Shown: positions 23,005-34,134 of the stretch, one piece after another | Layout of the letters: each line of letters starts with the position of its first letter | Numbering within the stretch: the stretch's first letter is position 1 | NCBI GenBank assembly: GCA_001414485.1 | Contig: LLEY01000084.1 | Location: 1-64,000, forward strand | Length of the DNA: 64,000 nucleotides | Direction: 5' to 3' | Origin: Calycina herbarum | Taxonomy: Eukaryota; Ascomycota; Leotiomycetes; Helotiales; Pezizellaceae | Position numbers and translations under genes: made by a program | The notes under the pieces: generated by a model | Seen by the model: only the letters and a program-made list of their open reading frames with translations | Database searches by the model: none | Told to the model about the DNA's origin: nothing

Positions 23005-23948
23005 TGAGGTATTTCAAGCTCAGATGATGGCACATAGAAGTAGTCTTGCTACTTGATAACTTTCCCTTTTCATCAGCTTCAATTTATGTGTCGGGACTAT
23101 GATACACAAGACATAATAGGATTACGAGGTCCAAAGGCCGTCGCCGGAACCAACAGTCTCTCTATTGTGTGATATGATTCTTTAGATGAAGTTCAGCGTG
23201 TTATGATTACAACCAAAGCTTAGTTTACCCTTGAGCTAGGGAGCCATACAAGCTCTACGACATCTCTCCATGCAGGCTTACATTCAAGAAGCTTGGAAAA
23301 TCGAAAGCTTCTCTCCACATCCTCGTAATCTCCTAGAGCTTTGTTATCTGAGCAATATGAGTCTTTGTGACATTTCTAATATCACCATAAAGAATAATTC
23401 TTGCCTAGTTAACAAAAGTTCAATACTGGTTGGGGTTACTTTAAGTCGCTTGCTAAGCGAATTCATGTTGGAGAAGGAAAGGGGTACATAATTCACATGA
23501 TTAATCTCCAATAAAACAGCCCTTCAAAGGGTGAGAATTGGATTTGAAACAAAGGAACTCCTTTCAATTTTTAACTATCTTCTTCTCATGCCCTGTAGGA
23601 AGTCTTCCTGTCTCCATGTTGGGCTCTGGAAAGCTTCCAACCATTATTTACGTACAAGGTAGCTGCAGAAAGGGGTCTACTTGATGGCAAAACTAGAAAT
23701 TTCATTAATTATATTAGTCTGAGTTGAGTATTCCGAAGTGAATTCTGGAAATGGTCAGGGATTCGATGAAGAAGTGCCTGTTTTTCATTAAGTAAGGCTA
23801 CAATAAGGCAGGCGAGGCTTTCAGGCTTGAGCCGACACCACGAGCAGGCTCCGATCTCCGTGCAAGTTCCTGCTATATCTTGACTAGACTGGAAGCCTCG
23901 TCTACTTCATCCAGAACAAACAACCAAACTTGCATCAAGAACTTCAAT
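23005..23948. other. Intergenic
   Basis: No supported gene. The in-frame opening upstream of 23949 begins without an ATG. Confidence 0.5.
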
Positions 23949-24684
23949 ATGCAAGACTTGCACGCAAAGACGAAAGAGGAATACTTCTCGTTGCTTACGG
24001 TGGACGACTTCGAATTCAATCCCTCGCGTTCAGATTCAGGTTCTGATATAGGCGTCATATTCCTGCCGTATCACTTGGCTGAGGAGCATGTCGAAGTCTA
24101 CTACCTCCCAACCACTCCGCCGACACTCATTACGCAATCGGAAATCGAGATGATGATAATTTCTGGCCGAGATTATCTCTGGAGCGGACCGCTCGGCAAA
24201 TACTTGTTGACACCCGAAGAAGCTGCAATTTACTTTCGGAGTATTGTCCATCATCCCCCAGGCGAACACCACAACTTCAGTACCTGGGTGGCTTTTGAGA
24301 TTGCACAACAGAGAGAAATTAAGGTACGTAGAACATCCCTGGGCCTCTGCTCGATGCAAGTGCAAATGATGTGATGGAACAGAAATACGGAAAACGAGTC
24401 GACGGGTCGGAGAGAAAAGAGATTGAGGACAAGTGGAATGCGCCCGCAGAGGCACACAAGGCGGAATGCCCATGCATTTTCTGCGTCCCGCCCCCAAAGC
24501 AGAGTGTTCCCAAGTTTCTTGAGAAGTTCAGTCCCGGTACGTAAAAAGTTCGAGCTCTAATCTGTATACATTCCCTCCATCTATTGTCTCAGAGACTCTC
24601 AGACAATTTAAAGCTTTGTGCGAGAGCATCAAGGAGAATTGGGAAGTCCAATTCCACATTCTTTTAAGCCTCCTCGAACAATAG
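23949..24684 (+). CDS. Hypothetical protein, three exons (206 aa)
   Basis: Exons 23949-24323, 24383-24536 and 24593-24684 have clean GTACGT donors, AACAG and CTCAG acceptors, and consistent phase. The protein is acidic in its first half (EEYFSLLTVDDFEFNPSRSDS) and has a short Cys motif (CPCIFC) near residue 155. The last exon forms an amphipathic helix ending LLSLLEQ. I do not recognise the family. It sits between two 2EXR-like loci, so it may be another fast-evolving accessory gene. Confidence 0.6.
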
Positions 24685-24752
24685 ATGTAGTTGTCCTAGG
24701 CTTTTTCGCACACTATTTACGAAAGTGGGTGTGCTCGGAGGCAAGAAACAAT

Positions 24753-26309
24753 ACTGACAAGACAGAAATACGTGTTTCGGTCTACCGCCATTGTTTTGAA
24801 CTCGACCCGTCTAATTCGCAACATGTTGTCAAGCACAGAGAGTACAGAAGTCTCTTCAAATCAAAGCACTCCTGTCTTGCACTCCTCCAAAGTAAGTGTT
24901 CTCCGAGTTTTTCTTCTTCTGTCGGGTCTGTCGGGTTGTTTGGGGGAGTCTCAGATAGGGTAAAAGAACAATACTGACTTCTTGCAGCATGTCGTCAAGT
25001 CTACAACGAAATTACTCCAATTCTGTACGGATGCAACAACATTGTTTTCTGGCCTACCGCGCTCTACGATCTGCCAAAGTCGGCTACAAGCCTATTCCCC
25101 GCCCTTCCCTTGGAGACGCAAAGTGGCAACATGGGTCAGAGTGCGGTAGATGCAACAAATGTTGTGTTCTGTAGGAACGAGAATGGCAATTGCACACAAC
25201 ACGAACATTCCGTCTTCGAGAGAGAAAGTCCAACTTTGAGCTTCCTGAAGACGGTTGGTCGAGAGCTGGCTGCCTTATCACCAATGTTTCGCTCATGGTA
25301 CGCTTTCCAATGTGTGGCTACGACGGCGATACCAATGAACGCAAAGATAGCCCTTGCTGGCTCGCTCGTGAAGGTAAGGTTTGGTTCTAATCTGTTATTC
25401 ACTCTCGGGGTGGACATCAAAAGCTTTTTTTGGTTATAATTTGGAACTGGGTTGTTCTACAACACCTAGGTTGATACTCCTAAATTCTTCTAACTGCTTA
25501 GGATAATTTACTTGAATTATCCTATGAATATAGAACAATGAGTGCCAAAAGGCAGGTACGAGCGCCTGTGTATATACTGCCACCTTGAATATCCACCGCG
25601 GGCCACTTCAGTTCTCTTCTGGTGTTGGATAACATTGAAACATGCTAATAACTCTTTGCCAGATCACGACTTTGTATCTAGCAACATCGAATTAGTGATT
25701 ACCATACCAATTCTGGCCAAGGCTTGCCCCAATATCGAAAGCTTGACCCTGATCATGAGAGGATGGGATCAGATGAAGCATTTCGAACACCTTGATTTCG
25801 GTGAATACAGCGAAGAGGGGCGTAAAGAGTGCATCAAGCACAATCTTGAGAATATTTGCTTGCTCATGCCAGGTCTAAAGAAATTGGTTTTGCAAACCGA
25901 GTTTGAGCCAGAAACCGACCCTAAGTACATCAATGATACGAATAAGAAGGATTATTGGGTTGGTTGGGGACAAGAAGGAGTAGACTTCACAACACTCGTC
26001 AAGAATCGCCCGACGCCGTCGCCAGATTGCATCGATAGTTTGATGATGCACCAGGCTCCTTGGAAACTTAATACCGTATGCAACGGGCTTTGGGAGGAGG
26101 AGGAGGAAGATTCTGATGATGATGAATATCGGAAAGAGGAAGAGGAAAAACAATATCGTGCTTTTGTTGCGGGAAAAGAAAGGGAAGAAAAGTTGGAGGA
26201 AGAAGACGAAGAACAAGATGGTAGTGTTGATAAGGGAGAAGAAGAAATTGTTGATGATGATGAATACAACAACAACAACGAAAGACGATGGATCTTGTTC
26301 GGCCAATGA
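24753..26309 (+). pseudogene. 2EXR/F-box-like pseudogene, frameshifted, no start
   Basis: Segments 24753-24891 and 24988-25373 join in phase across an intron and give the family core (LALLQTCRQVYNEI, LYGCNNIVFWP). Near 25255-25275 the frame shifts: upstream GRELAA continues downstream as LITNVSLMVRFP in another frame. From there 25373 joins 25663-26309 in phase across a 289-bp intron that contains a dispersed-repeat copy. The C-terminus (ACPNIESLTLIM, then a long Glu/Asp tail) matches the gene at 21418. No ATG in frame precedes the EIRVSVYRHCFELDP segment. One shift plus a missing start point to a pseudogene. A sequencing indel would explain the shift but not the missing start. Confidence 0.6.
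25410..25565 (+). repeat. Dispersed short repeat, copy in pseudogene intron
   Basis: Contains TGGACATCAAAAGC, TTGTTCTACAACACCTAGGT, TTAGGATAATTTACTTGAAT and GGCAGGTACGA, in the same order as copies at 51930 and 62112. It lies inside the intron 25374-25662. Confidence 0.6.
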
Positions 26310-26974
26310 AGCTTCTTTTGACGGACCTGATTTTCAAATTGGGACCAAAATGCTGTTTGTGGGTGGGTACAGATAGGATAAATGCAAAGCATTTTCCACA
26401 GCACAACATTGAGTCTTCGTCATCGGGTAGATAAACGTGGCAAATAAAAATACACTTGTAATAAACGTCTGCGACCAGCTCAGCTGTATGTGAAATTAAA
26501 AAAGGGGCTCAAAATAATGTTCTCCGGCACTATGTATTACAATATAGACTTCGATTGTCATAGACTTGTTACTTATAGTTGAGAAGGCCTATGAGAATTG
26601 AAAAATCGTGCTGGAGAACAATGACTAGACTAGGTATAGCCCCCTCGCGCATTCTATTCCTACAATTGTGCCAACGTTTTTAGGAGAATAAAGAGAATAT
26701 AGATATGACTGTTCTAGCTGTTTAGAAAATTGAATTGGTTTTCCGAGTTTTGGTCGACCGCTCTTGGTCAGTTACACCCGCTGGTGATACCCCCCGCTCC
26801 CCCTTCACTTCAAAATTGTGAAATCTGGAATGTTCAATTTCTCGTCTCCTTTTATGCACTTTTTTCATTATTATAGATATTAATTTTTGTCATGGATTTT
26901 AAAAATTCCAAATTCAAGAGCCAGGCTCAGGGAAAAGAGTTCCAAGGAAATTTGCTCGTGTGAATTCGCCACCT
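26310..26974. other. Intergenic, 3' ends of two convergent loci
   Basis: No coding signal. It separates the plus-strand pseudogene from the minus-strand HET gene. Confidence 0.5.
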
Positions 26975-29022
26975 TTAAACTAATACAACCCTTTGGCTCA
27001 CGAACTCCGTCTCTTTGATCCCAAGAGACTTCTCATTCCCATATGTAAAGCCTAGTCTTTGGAAAGTATCGACTTTTCCACTTACAGGAGAGATCAAAAG
27101 ACATTGATACAGCGAGCTATCCGATGCTTGTTCTTCGACAGCCAAAATGAGAGCAAAGATCTCCATCTTGCGAACAAATTCAGCAGACTCGCTGTACTTC
27201 CTACTGATTTTGTCAAATTGACCACCAACTCCCTCGGCGTCTCCATTTGGTGGTGCGCAAAAATCAACATAGGGAGAGTCATCGGGCCCTTTTTCGATGA
27301 GTGACAAATGTATCAAAGGCGCACGAAGCTCAACTAAACCGCCTTCTTTGACGGCCCCGTAAGGATTTTCTTCGCTTTCAAGTTCGATTTGATAAGACGA
27401 AATCTTTCCTATGGCTTTCCATTTCTCTTGAATTCCAGCTGCACAAATACCTTTATAGCGAGCCCAAGACCATGAAGGAGCCCGGGGGTCGGCCACTTCA
27501 TCAGTGGATAACCCCTGCCATAGAAGACTCTCGATGAATGCTTCCTTCCAGATTCCGGCTACATATTCATCATTCATCCGCTCTCCGAATACGCTAGCAA
27601 TCCCTGAGAGTGCAGGAAGCTTATCAGTGGCATTCGTCAAAGTTCGAGGACCATAGCCCCAGAGTAACTTAAACCATTGCTGTATAAGAGGTAGTGGTCC
27701 GTTATCAAAACTAGGCTTGAGGCCAAAGAGGCTAGCATCTTTATGAACGCTGTCGTAACGGCCAGTGAAATGTAAACCATCTTCGCTACGAAATCCATCT
27801 ATACACTCAAAATACATCTGGTCTGATGCAAAATGTAGAATCCGGCTGGAAAGAACACGCTCTTGAAAGCACCAAGCACGCTTCGAGAGAGGTTCGTCGT
27901 TCATTTCCAAATAACAGGATGGCTTGGCTTCATTTTCTAGTTGGGGAATGAAGGCCAGAACACTGCCTTGTAGGTCTTTCTTGATATTCAAAGAAATATA
28001 TTGTCTTGGAGCCCTGTGATCCAGAAACTCGCCGCTGCTATCTTTTGCTCTGGTGGCAGCAATAGTTAAGTAAGAATAAGAATAAATTGATGCCATATGT
28101 CCGGACTGTCGCTCCCAGTCTTCTTCATCGTCCTGAATGATGCAAAGGCTATCGATCCACAAATATCGCAAACCAAGGGAGCGGGTTACCATAACAGCAT
28201 TTTTAAAAGACGCAGGTAGTTCTTCAAAGTTGATCTTCCTTTTCCTTTCTTCGAGTGTAGACGTGGTCGTAGTCAAAGGAAGGGGTCTTCCCTCTCCCCA
28301 GCAATGGCTCAAAGCGATGTATTTTTCCTTGATATTGTCTTTGGAAGCACACAATCTGATGGAGTCAACTCCAGTTCCATCTCCTTGGGCAACCACATCG
28401 AGAATGAAGTCCGGCATAGGGTTTGTCTCCTCCACTCCACAATTCGGATGTTTCTCATCACATGTTTTTACCCAGGTTGATATACGACTTAACATCGTCT
28501 CTAATGTGGTGTGATCATCAATTGGCCGCCCAGGTAAATGTTGTGCCAATGGGGACTCTGCAGCAAGTTAGCTCTAGAACTTTCATGGTAATTAGACTAA
28601 CCTTCAGTTACACAAAAACCAACAGCAGCCAACAAAAAGACAACGCCCAGTTCCTTATCCCCCGCGCTGGTAAATACCCAAAAGCCATCACCATGTTCGC
28701 GCTTGGTCAAGTGAAGATCAAAAGATGGAAACCCTTCGGAAGCGGCACCAGGATCCTCAGCTTTCTCTAAAGCTTCATGTTCAGCAATAAAAAGGTCTGC
28801 TTGTGCAGAAATCAAGTTGCAGAGTTCACATTTCTCAGCTGAAGCTCGAAGATCTTTCAAGTTCGTATGGTGTTGATATCCGAGCGTGCCGTTGGGCGAC
28901 GCTTTGGAGAAACCATAGAATGGATGGATATATTTTTCATCAAAAATTGCATTCCAAACATCTTCGGGGATGGCGGGAAGGTTGTCAAAAGGAACTCCTT
29001 CGCATAGCTTACACAAAGACAT
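26975..29022 (-). CDS. HET-domain protein (667 aa)
   Basis: Exons 28602-29022 and 26975-28557, minus strand, join in phase 1 (GTTAGT donor, GCTGCAG acceptor). The N-terminus (MSLCKLCEGVPFDNLP and a later CELCNLI) is the Cys-containing lead of this HET subfamily. The HET domain (about 220-370) shows IALSHCWG, LRYLWIDSLCIIQDD and SIYSYSYLTIAAT. A C-terminal region of unknown fold follows. HET domains are built into fungal self/non-self (heterokaryon incompatibility) genes, where they trigger cell death, but most paralogues are uncharacterised. It sits among 2EXR-like loci and transposons, as accessory HET genes often do. Confidence 0.88.
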
Positions 29023-29175
29023 TGTTACATGAAGTAAGGAAAACTGAAAACTGTTGGGTGTGGATAAGGGATGGGGATGTCACGTGTGCGGGGTATTTAG
29101 GCTAGAGGTGCCAGTGTCATGTATGGTAGTCAATTCTGCTCCAGGTCTTATCTGGCTGTATAACTAACTGTCTCT

Positions 29176-30451
29176 TCATCTTCCTCTGCATCTACCTCTG
29201 CCTATGCCTCTGCCTCTGCCTCTACCCCTTCCACTACTACGTCCACGACAAACACAAGTACCTCTTCTACTCCTTCCTCGACCGGTGTCATGATTCCCGC
29301 GACCATTCTCTTGTCTCTTTTGCGAATGTCGGCTCATTTCCAGAAAGAAGATTGCGGAGCTTTCGTTGGTTTCCGGTATTCGATTTTCGACAAACTTATT
29401 CCACTGTGTAGCTTTCCCCCAGATAGGTTGAGGGGCCTCTGTGTCTTCATTTGCAGCAGCCTCAATGTCGGAATCCAGGGGCCAAAATTGGATCCGAGTA
29501 AGTGAGGGAAGTCCCTTCGCAACCATTGCGACCATTTCGTCAAGTCTGTCTTCATCCGACATACCGCTTTTGTCCTCCTCCCATTCCCATCTGCGCTTTT
29601 CCCAACTATCCAAACTCTTCCAGTTATTCAAATCACTTTCACTGTTTAAGGTTAAACAGCGAAGTTGGGGACATGCATGCTTTAGGATAACTGTAAGAAT
29701 TTTCAATATTCTGCCGAAACCCACATTCAACTTACACTTCTCATCGATCTGACCATCATGGAGTCGTAAAATCGTCTTAAATTGCCCATCTAGTCGGACC
29801 TTCGTTAGAGCAGCGGCGTTGGAGGGTCCAATATTGCTAAAGAAACGCGCCATGGGATTTCCAAATAGGAAGTCTTGTTGGTATGCCTCCTGATCGAAAA
29901 TTCGATAAACATTTTGGATTGTTTGGCTGTGATTGCTAGTAGAGTAACCTCTTTTGCTGTTGCTCGGCTGACCAGGAATGAGGTGCGCAGATTTCTTCAT
30001 CTCCTCGACCGTGCCATAACATCCAAAAGCAAAAGTGTTCTCCCGATAAATTAACACTCGCACTTCCTCGCTAATCTCTTTGCACGTGCGAAGCAATCCT
30101 ATGCCATTTCCGAGCCATTCATCATTCTCGAGACCTTCATAGTCTTCCCAAACGCCTGGGTAACGCCGAGATGAATCAAGCTCATATCCTTGATGCGCAT
30201 GTTTTTTTGGTGGATCATCAGTGTCGCTGTAGACGTAATATGAATAGGGGGCAATTGCAAACGATCGGCAAAAAAGAATACGGTATACTTCGTCACGGAG
30301 CTCTACACAGACAGGTCAATAACGGTGATTTGAAAGGCTTGAATCATCTTTACTTGCCTCGATGGAGTAGGGTCAAAAAATGGCACGCTGATTGTGCCTT
30401 GACAACTTCAGCATAGGTTCTCCGCAATACGACTGGTTGTGAAGGCGCCAT
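29176..30451 (-). CDS. 2EXR-family protein with Arg/Gly-rich tail (406 aa)
   Basis: Exons 30358-30451 and 29176-30302, minus strand. The intron uses a GCAAGT donor (GC-AG class) and the phase-1 join rebuilds the 2EXR start TLLHRELRDEVYRILF. Later come LLRTCKEISEEVRVLIYREN and the Leu-rich segment ILTVILKHACPQLRCLTL, shared with the pseudogene at 34135. About the last 45 residues are Arg/Gly-rich with several RGRG units, typical of RNA-binding or condensate-forming tails. No membrane or secretion signal. Function unknown. If the GC donor is wrong, the start would move, but the family match across the junction is strong. Confidence 0.72.
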
Positions 30452-30789
30452 TCTTTCAGGAACTCCAAGCCCTTATAAGAATATGATTAGTCCCCTTCAT
30501 GAAGAGAAAACTGGAGATCAATAACAGGAGATTACCTGGCTATGGATAGAGGTATGTACGACCAAACTAACAAGTACAGTCCAAAGGCCGTACTAGAAAG
30601 GCACTCAGAAATACTAGTGTTCTTGTTGTTTGTGGTTTTGTGAGTTTTTCTAGGTGGAAAGGCTTCTTATATAAAACGCACTATGAATATATAGACAAAT
30701 AAACAATGCACGGACGAACCATACATATGCATTGACCCTGATCGTTACAAAATACTTTTCACACACGCAAACTTTGAATCACTAAAGCT
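30452..30789. other. 5' flank of the 2EXR gene
   Basis: 338 bases up to the target duplication of the hAT-like element. Nothing else seen. Confidence 0.5.
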
Positions 30790-31503
30790 TCACGGGCCAG
30801 TGTAGGGAATAGTGCAGTTTTCGTAGTTTTAGCCCAGTTTACAATATACTAAACTACACTACGGTTTAGCTACTATTCTTAGAACTAAGTAACAAATCAA
30901 CGAAACTAACTACGTAAACTACTATAGTTTTAGAAACTGTAAGTAAAAAGAGCTAGTATTTAAAGCTATCTTTAGTCTAAAATTAGCTCTTCAGAACTTG
31001 CAATTAAAGCATCAGCCTCCCTTACAATTCTCTCGTCATCTTCCTTCTCGAGGGCCTTAATCTCTCTTTCAACCTATATAACCACATCTTCTATATCGAG
31101 GGTCATTCGAGAGAGATTTAGGTATTACTTTTATTAAGTAGGCTCGAGCCACTATTCAATAGGATTTAAGCATGTTAGTATAGTAGGAGACTACAAAAGT
31201 GCTCATATTCAGGTTATAGAGTCTTTAGTGGAACTCTCGAAGACCTCCTAGAGGGTGTTAGAGCCTCTTTTGGTGGTATATTAATGTTGTTATATTGCTA
31301 ATAGTACTATAATGTAAGAGTATTTAGAAATCTAACGTTCTTATTAAAATAGGCGGTGAGCGGCCAGCCAATGAGGCTAGGAAATTCTGAAATATGGCCT
31401 AAAAAGACTTAGTTTACTCCTTTTCTGGGCTCCTTCTAACTTATCTATTCCTAGAATTTTAGACAAAATACTAAAATACTAAGATTTTTATATATTATTA
31501 GTA

Positions 31504-32612
31504 ACGTGTTTCACAAGCGAGCTGGCCACTTTTCAAACTTTACAACAATCATCAACTTCTAGTTATATTATCTCTACTAAACAACGCCTAAATGTCTCCC
31601 GACGAAAACAAGATCAACTTAGCTATCTAAGCACTCGAAAACGACGCGTCAATTACCCAACGAAGCGCTGCGAAGGCCTATGATGCCCCTCGATCCACTA
31701 TTTCAAGCCGACGCGCCGGAATCCAACTAAGACGCGATTGCGAGCCCAATTCGAAGAAACTTACGAAGCTAGAGGAGGAGGCGATAATTAGGCATATATT
31801 AAAGCAGGATTCAAGAGGGGTTTCGCCTACAAAGGATATGGTGCGAGATATGGCTAACAACTTGCTGAAGGAGCGCGACAGGCAGCCTGTAGGCAGGAAC
31901 TGGCCGGACAACTTTATTCGGCGTACACCTGAGCTAAAAACTCGATGGAGTCGTTCTTATGATCATTAGCGAGCTTTGACTAAAGATCCGCGGATCATTG
32001 GCCCATGGTTTACACTTATATAGTTATTTAAGGACAAACATGGTATTATAGACGAGGATATATATAATTTCGACGAGACCGGTTTTATAATAGGTGTTAT
32101 ATCATCTCAGCTTGTTATTACAAGTTTAGAGATACGCGGGAGACGTAAAAAAGTTCAGCTAGGCAATCGCGAATAGGTTATAGTTATTTAAGGAGTTAAT
32201 GCGACAGGTTAGGTAATAGTGTTAATACGGAAAGAAATCACAGATCTTCGCGAGGTAACTAAGCGTAAGAGTCGTAAAAGGAAATATATTCAGAGTCAAG
32301 AGACATTAACAGTAGAGGAGGTAATTAGTTTAATTACTCCTATAGAAAATAGCGATTAGGAGGGTAGCGGAGAGATAAAAAAGAAGGTTCGGGCAGAGAG
32401 GCATTATAGGCGTTGTAGCAAAATTAGACACAATTCTCGTACTTGTTAAGTAGAAATAGTAGATACCAAAGATAGTGACGACTCTGAATAATCTTATAGT
32501 ATCTTATATAATATAATAGCATGTTCTGGTGTTGAGTAATTTATATTTAAAAATAAGTTGTTCGGAAAAGTGGCCAGCTCGCTTGTGTGGCCAGCTCGCT
32601 TGTGAAACACGT
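31504..32612 (+). mobile_element. RIP-degraded, internally deleted pogo/Fot1-like transposon nested in the hAT element
   Basis: Left end ACGTGTTTCACAAGCGAGCT and right end AGCTCGCTTGTGAAACACGT are perfect inverse copies flanked by TA (31502-31503, 32613-32614). The 18-base motif next to the right end is doubled. At 1109 bp it is shorter than full-length Fot1-type elements (about 2 kb). It interrupts the hAT element, so it inserted later. Confidence 0.85.
31592..32491 (+). pseudogene. pogo-type transposase relic
   Basis: One frame from ATG 31592 reads as a pogo/Fot1 transposase apart from stops. An N-terminal helix-turn-helix region (STISSRRAG) comes first. A CENP-B-like segment (NWPDNFIRRTPELKTRWSRS) follows, then NFDETGF with the first catalytic Asp of the DDE triad. 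After about 32215 the rest of the DDE domain is missing and the frame resumes in a basic C-terminal tail with a Cys-x2-Cys-like knuckle relic. At least six stops are TAA/TAG where the family has Gln or Trp, the pattern of RIP C-to-T changes on either strand. Confidence 0.75.
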
Positions 32613-33269
32613 TATATTTAATTATATTTATAAAAGCTACTTAGTTTACTAAAACTGCATAGCTTTGTCTATTAAATTGTACTAACTGCAGTTCTAGGAA
32701 AGAAATTAAAAACTAAGTTAAAAATCATGAAAACCCACTGTACGGTAAGTTAGTGCAGTTAGTTCATTAAAAACTATACCTATTCCCTGCACTGTCACGG
32801 GCTGCCATGGATGTACTGTGACAAGCAAATTGCAAAGCACCAGCAATAACTATCAGGTGGAGAGGGTATCAACAACTTAGTGCTGTATGTTTAACAAGCC
32901 TGGCGTACGACAGTTCAAATTAAATCTCTCTCATTGAGAAGAAAGGCAAGACAGAAAAAGCTCTTGTAAGAACCTACCCAAGTTTATTTAGTCAATTAGC
33001 AAATCCCAACTTCCTCCACTTGAAAGGGGCTTCATGCAGTATTAGATTGTTTTCTCTAAGGTTCTAAACGTTTATCTTCTCTCCTCACTCAACTTTTTAG
33101 AATATTTAAATGCTGATATCGAGATTGAATGCAAGTCCATAAGTTTCAAATTCTTGGAGATGAAGTTTCGATAGTCGTGACTTACACGTGGTACCACAGC
33201 ATCAAACCTATTCTCATTCCCGATGGAACACCAAAGTGATGGTAAATAGCTCTCGCTATTCTAACTATT

Positions 33270-33450
33270 TGGGATAATTGTAAGGTATTAATCTAGAATT
33301 CTCGCACAATCAAAACCATTGTTCGAAATGATCTGGGTAAATACTTGAAATTATTCCAGAGTTTTGTAATAATGACCTGGAATTAACCGAGTTGGAACAA
33401 TTTCAGGAAAGGCAGGTACGAAACTGGAACTTGAAGCATTTTCTGTCTCT
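33270..33450 (+). repeat. Dispersed short repeat, intergenic copy
   Basis: Shares CCATTGTTCGAAA, CTGGGTAAATACTTGAAATTA, GTTGGAACAA, GGCAGGTACGA and CTTGAAGCATTTTCTG with other copies. It directly abuts the TIR element starting at 33463. Confidence 0.5.
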
Positions 33451-33462
33451 TTCATTGAATTA

Positions 33463-33979
33463 CAGTGAGTTGCGAGTTAAGCTTGAATTTGCCCACTTTT
33501 TTTGTAATCCGAGCTTTTTGAGAAAATTCCTTAATTTCCCCCCTTTTTAGGTACTCTTTTACCTATTAATTAACAACAATATATAATATACTATTTATAA
33601 GAACAGGAAAGAAGAGGCTTATATCTCCCCTTATACTCTATAAACTTTATAAGATAAAAATAGACAATTTTATATCTATCTTAATTTTTATAGAGTCTTA
33701 ACATAGCTTATCGACCTTATAGGGGTAGTGAATTTTTTTTTAAGAAAAGGGGTTATTTTAAGAATTATTTATCTTCTAGTTTACTTTTATTATACTTTGA
33801 ATTAATAAATTATATAGAAGAGAGATAATTAGATATAGCGCTTCTTTCTAGCTAGGCCTCGTCTCTTTTAGAGTACTTTTATTTTCTGTCTTCTAAAGAA
33901 AAGAAGAGAAAGCCTTAATAAAAAAAAGCTCGGATTATAAAAAAAGTGGGCAAATTCAAGCTTAACTCGTAACTCACTG
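33463..33979. mobile_element. MITE-like element with ~57-bp terminal inverted repeats and TA flanks
   Basis: The left end begins CAGTGAGTTGCGAGTTAAGC. The right end is its inverse with two mismatches over about 57 bases, up to the AGCTTTTT tract. TA precedes and follows, fitting a Tc1/mariner-type TA target duplication. The 517-bp body is AT-rich with no transposase frame. Confidence 0.72.
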
Positions 33980-34134
33980 TACCTGGACCGGATAACTATT
34001 TGTCTCACTTGATTCAGCCAGTTAAAAAAGAGTGGAATTGGTGATGCATTCATTCTCTAAGTAGCTAACTATCCTATGATTTCAATTCCCACCAGGCTTT
34101 CAGAAACTGGTGTGATTTGACTGAGAGGGCTTGC

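Larger units (their letters stand above)
30798..32794. mobile_element. Non-autonomous hAT-like transposon with perfect 8-bp TSD
   Basis: Ends are CAGTGTAGGGAATAG (from 30798) and its inverse CTATTCCCTGCACTG (to 32794), starting with the CAGTG typical of hAT elements. The flanks are TCACGGGC at 30790-30797 and TCACGGGC at 32795-32802, an exact 8-bp target site duplication. A minus-strand relic near 31085-31185 reads LNPIE.W...YLNLSRMTLDI with TAA/TAG interruptions, resembling the hAT dimerisation region. Without the nested insert the element is about 886 bp, far short of an autonomous hAT, so it is internally deleted and mutated. Confidence 0.82.

Noticed and set aside
25875..26409. Long minus-strand frames opposite the acidic tail of the 24753-26309 pseudogene
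   Set aside because: They are the antisense of a Glu/Asp-rich repeat, which gives Ser/Leu/Phe-rich open frames automatically.
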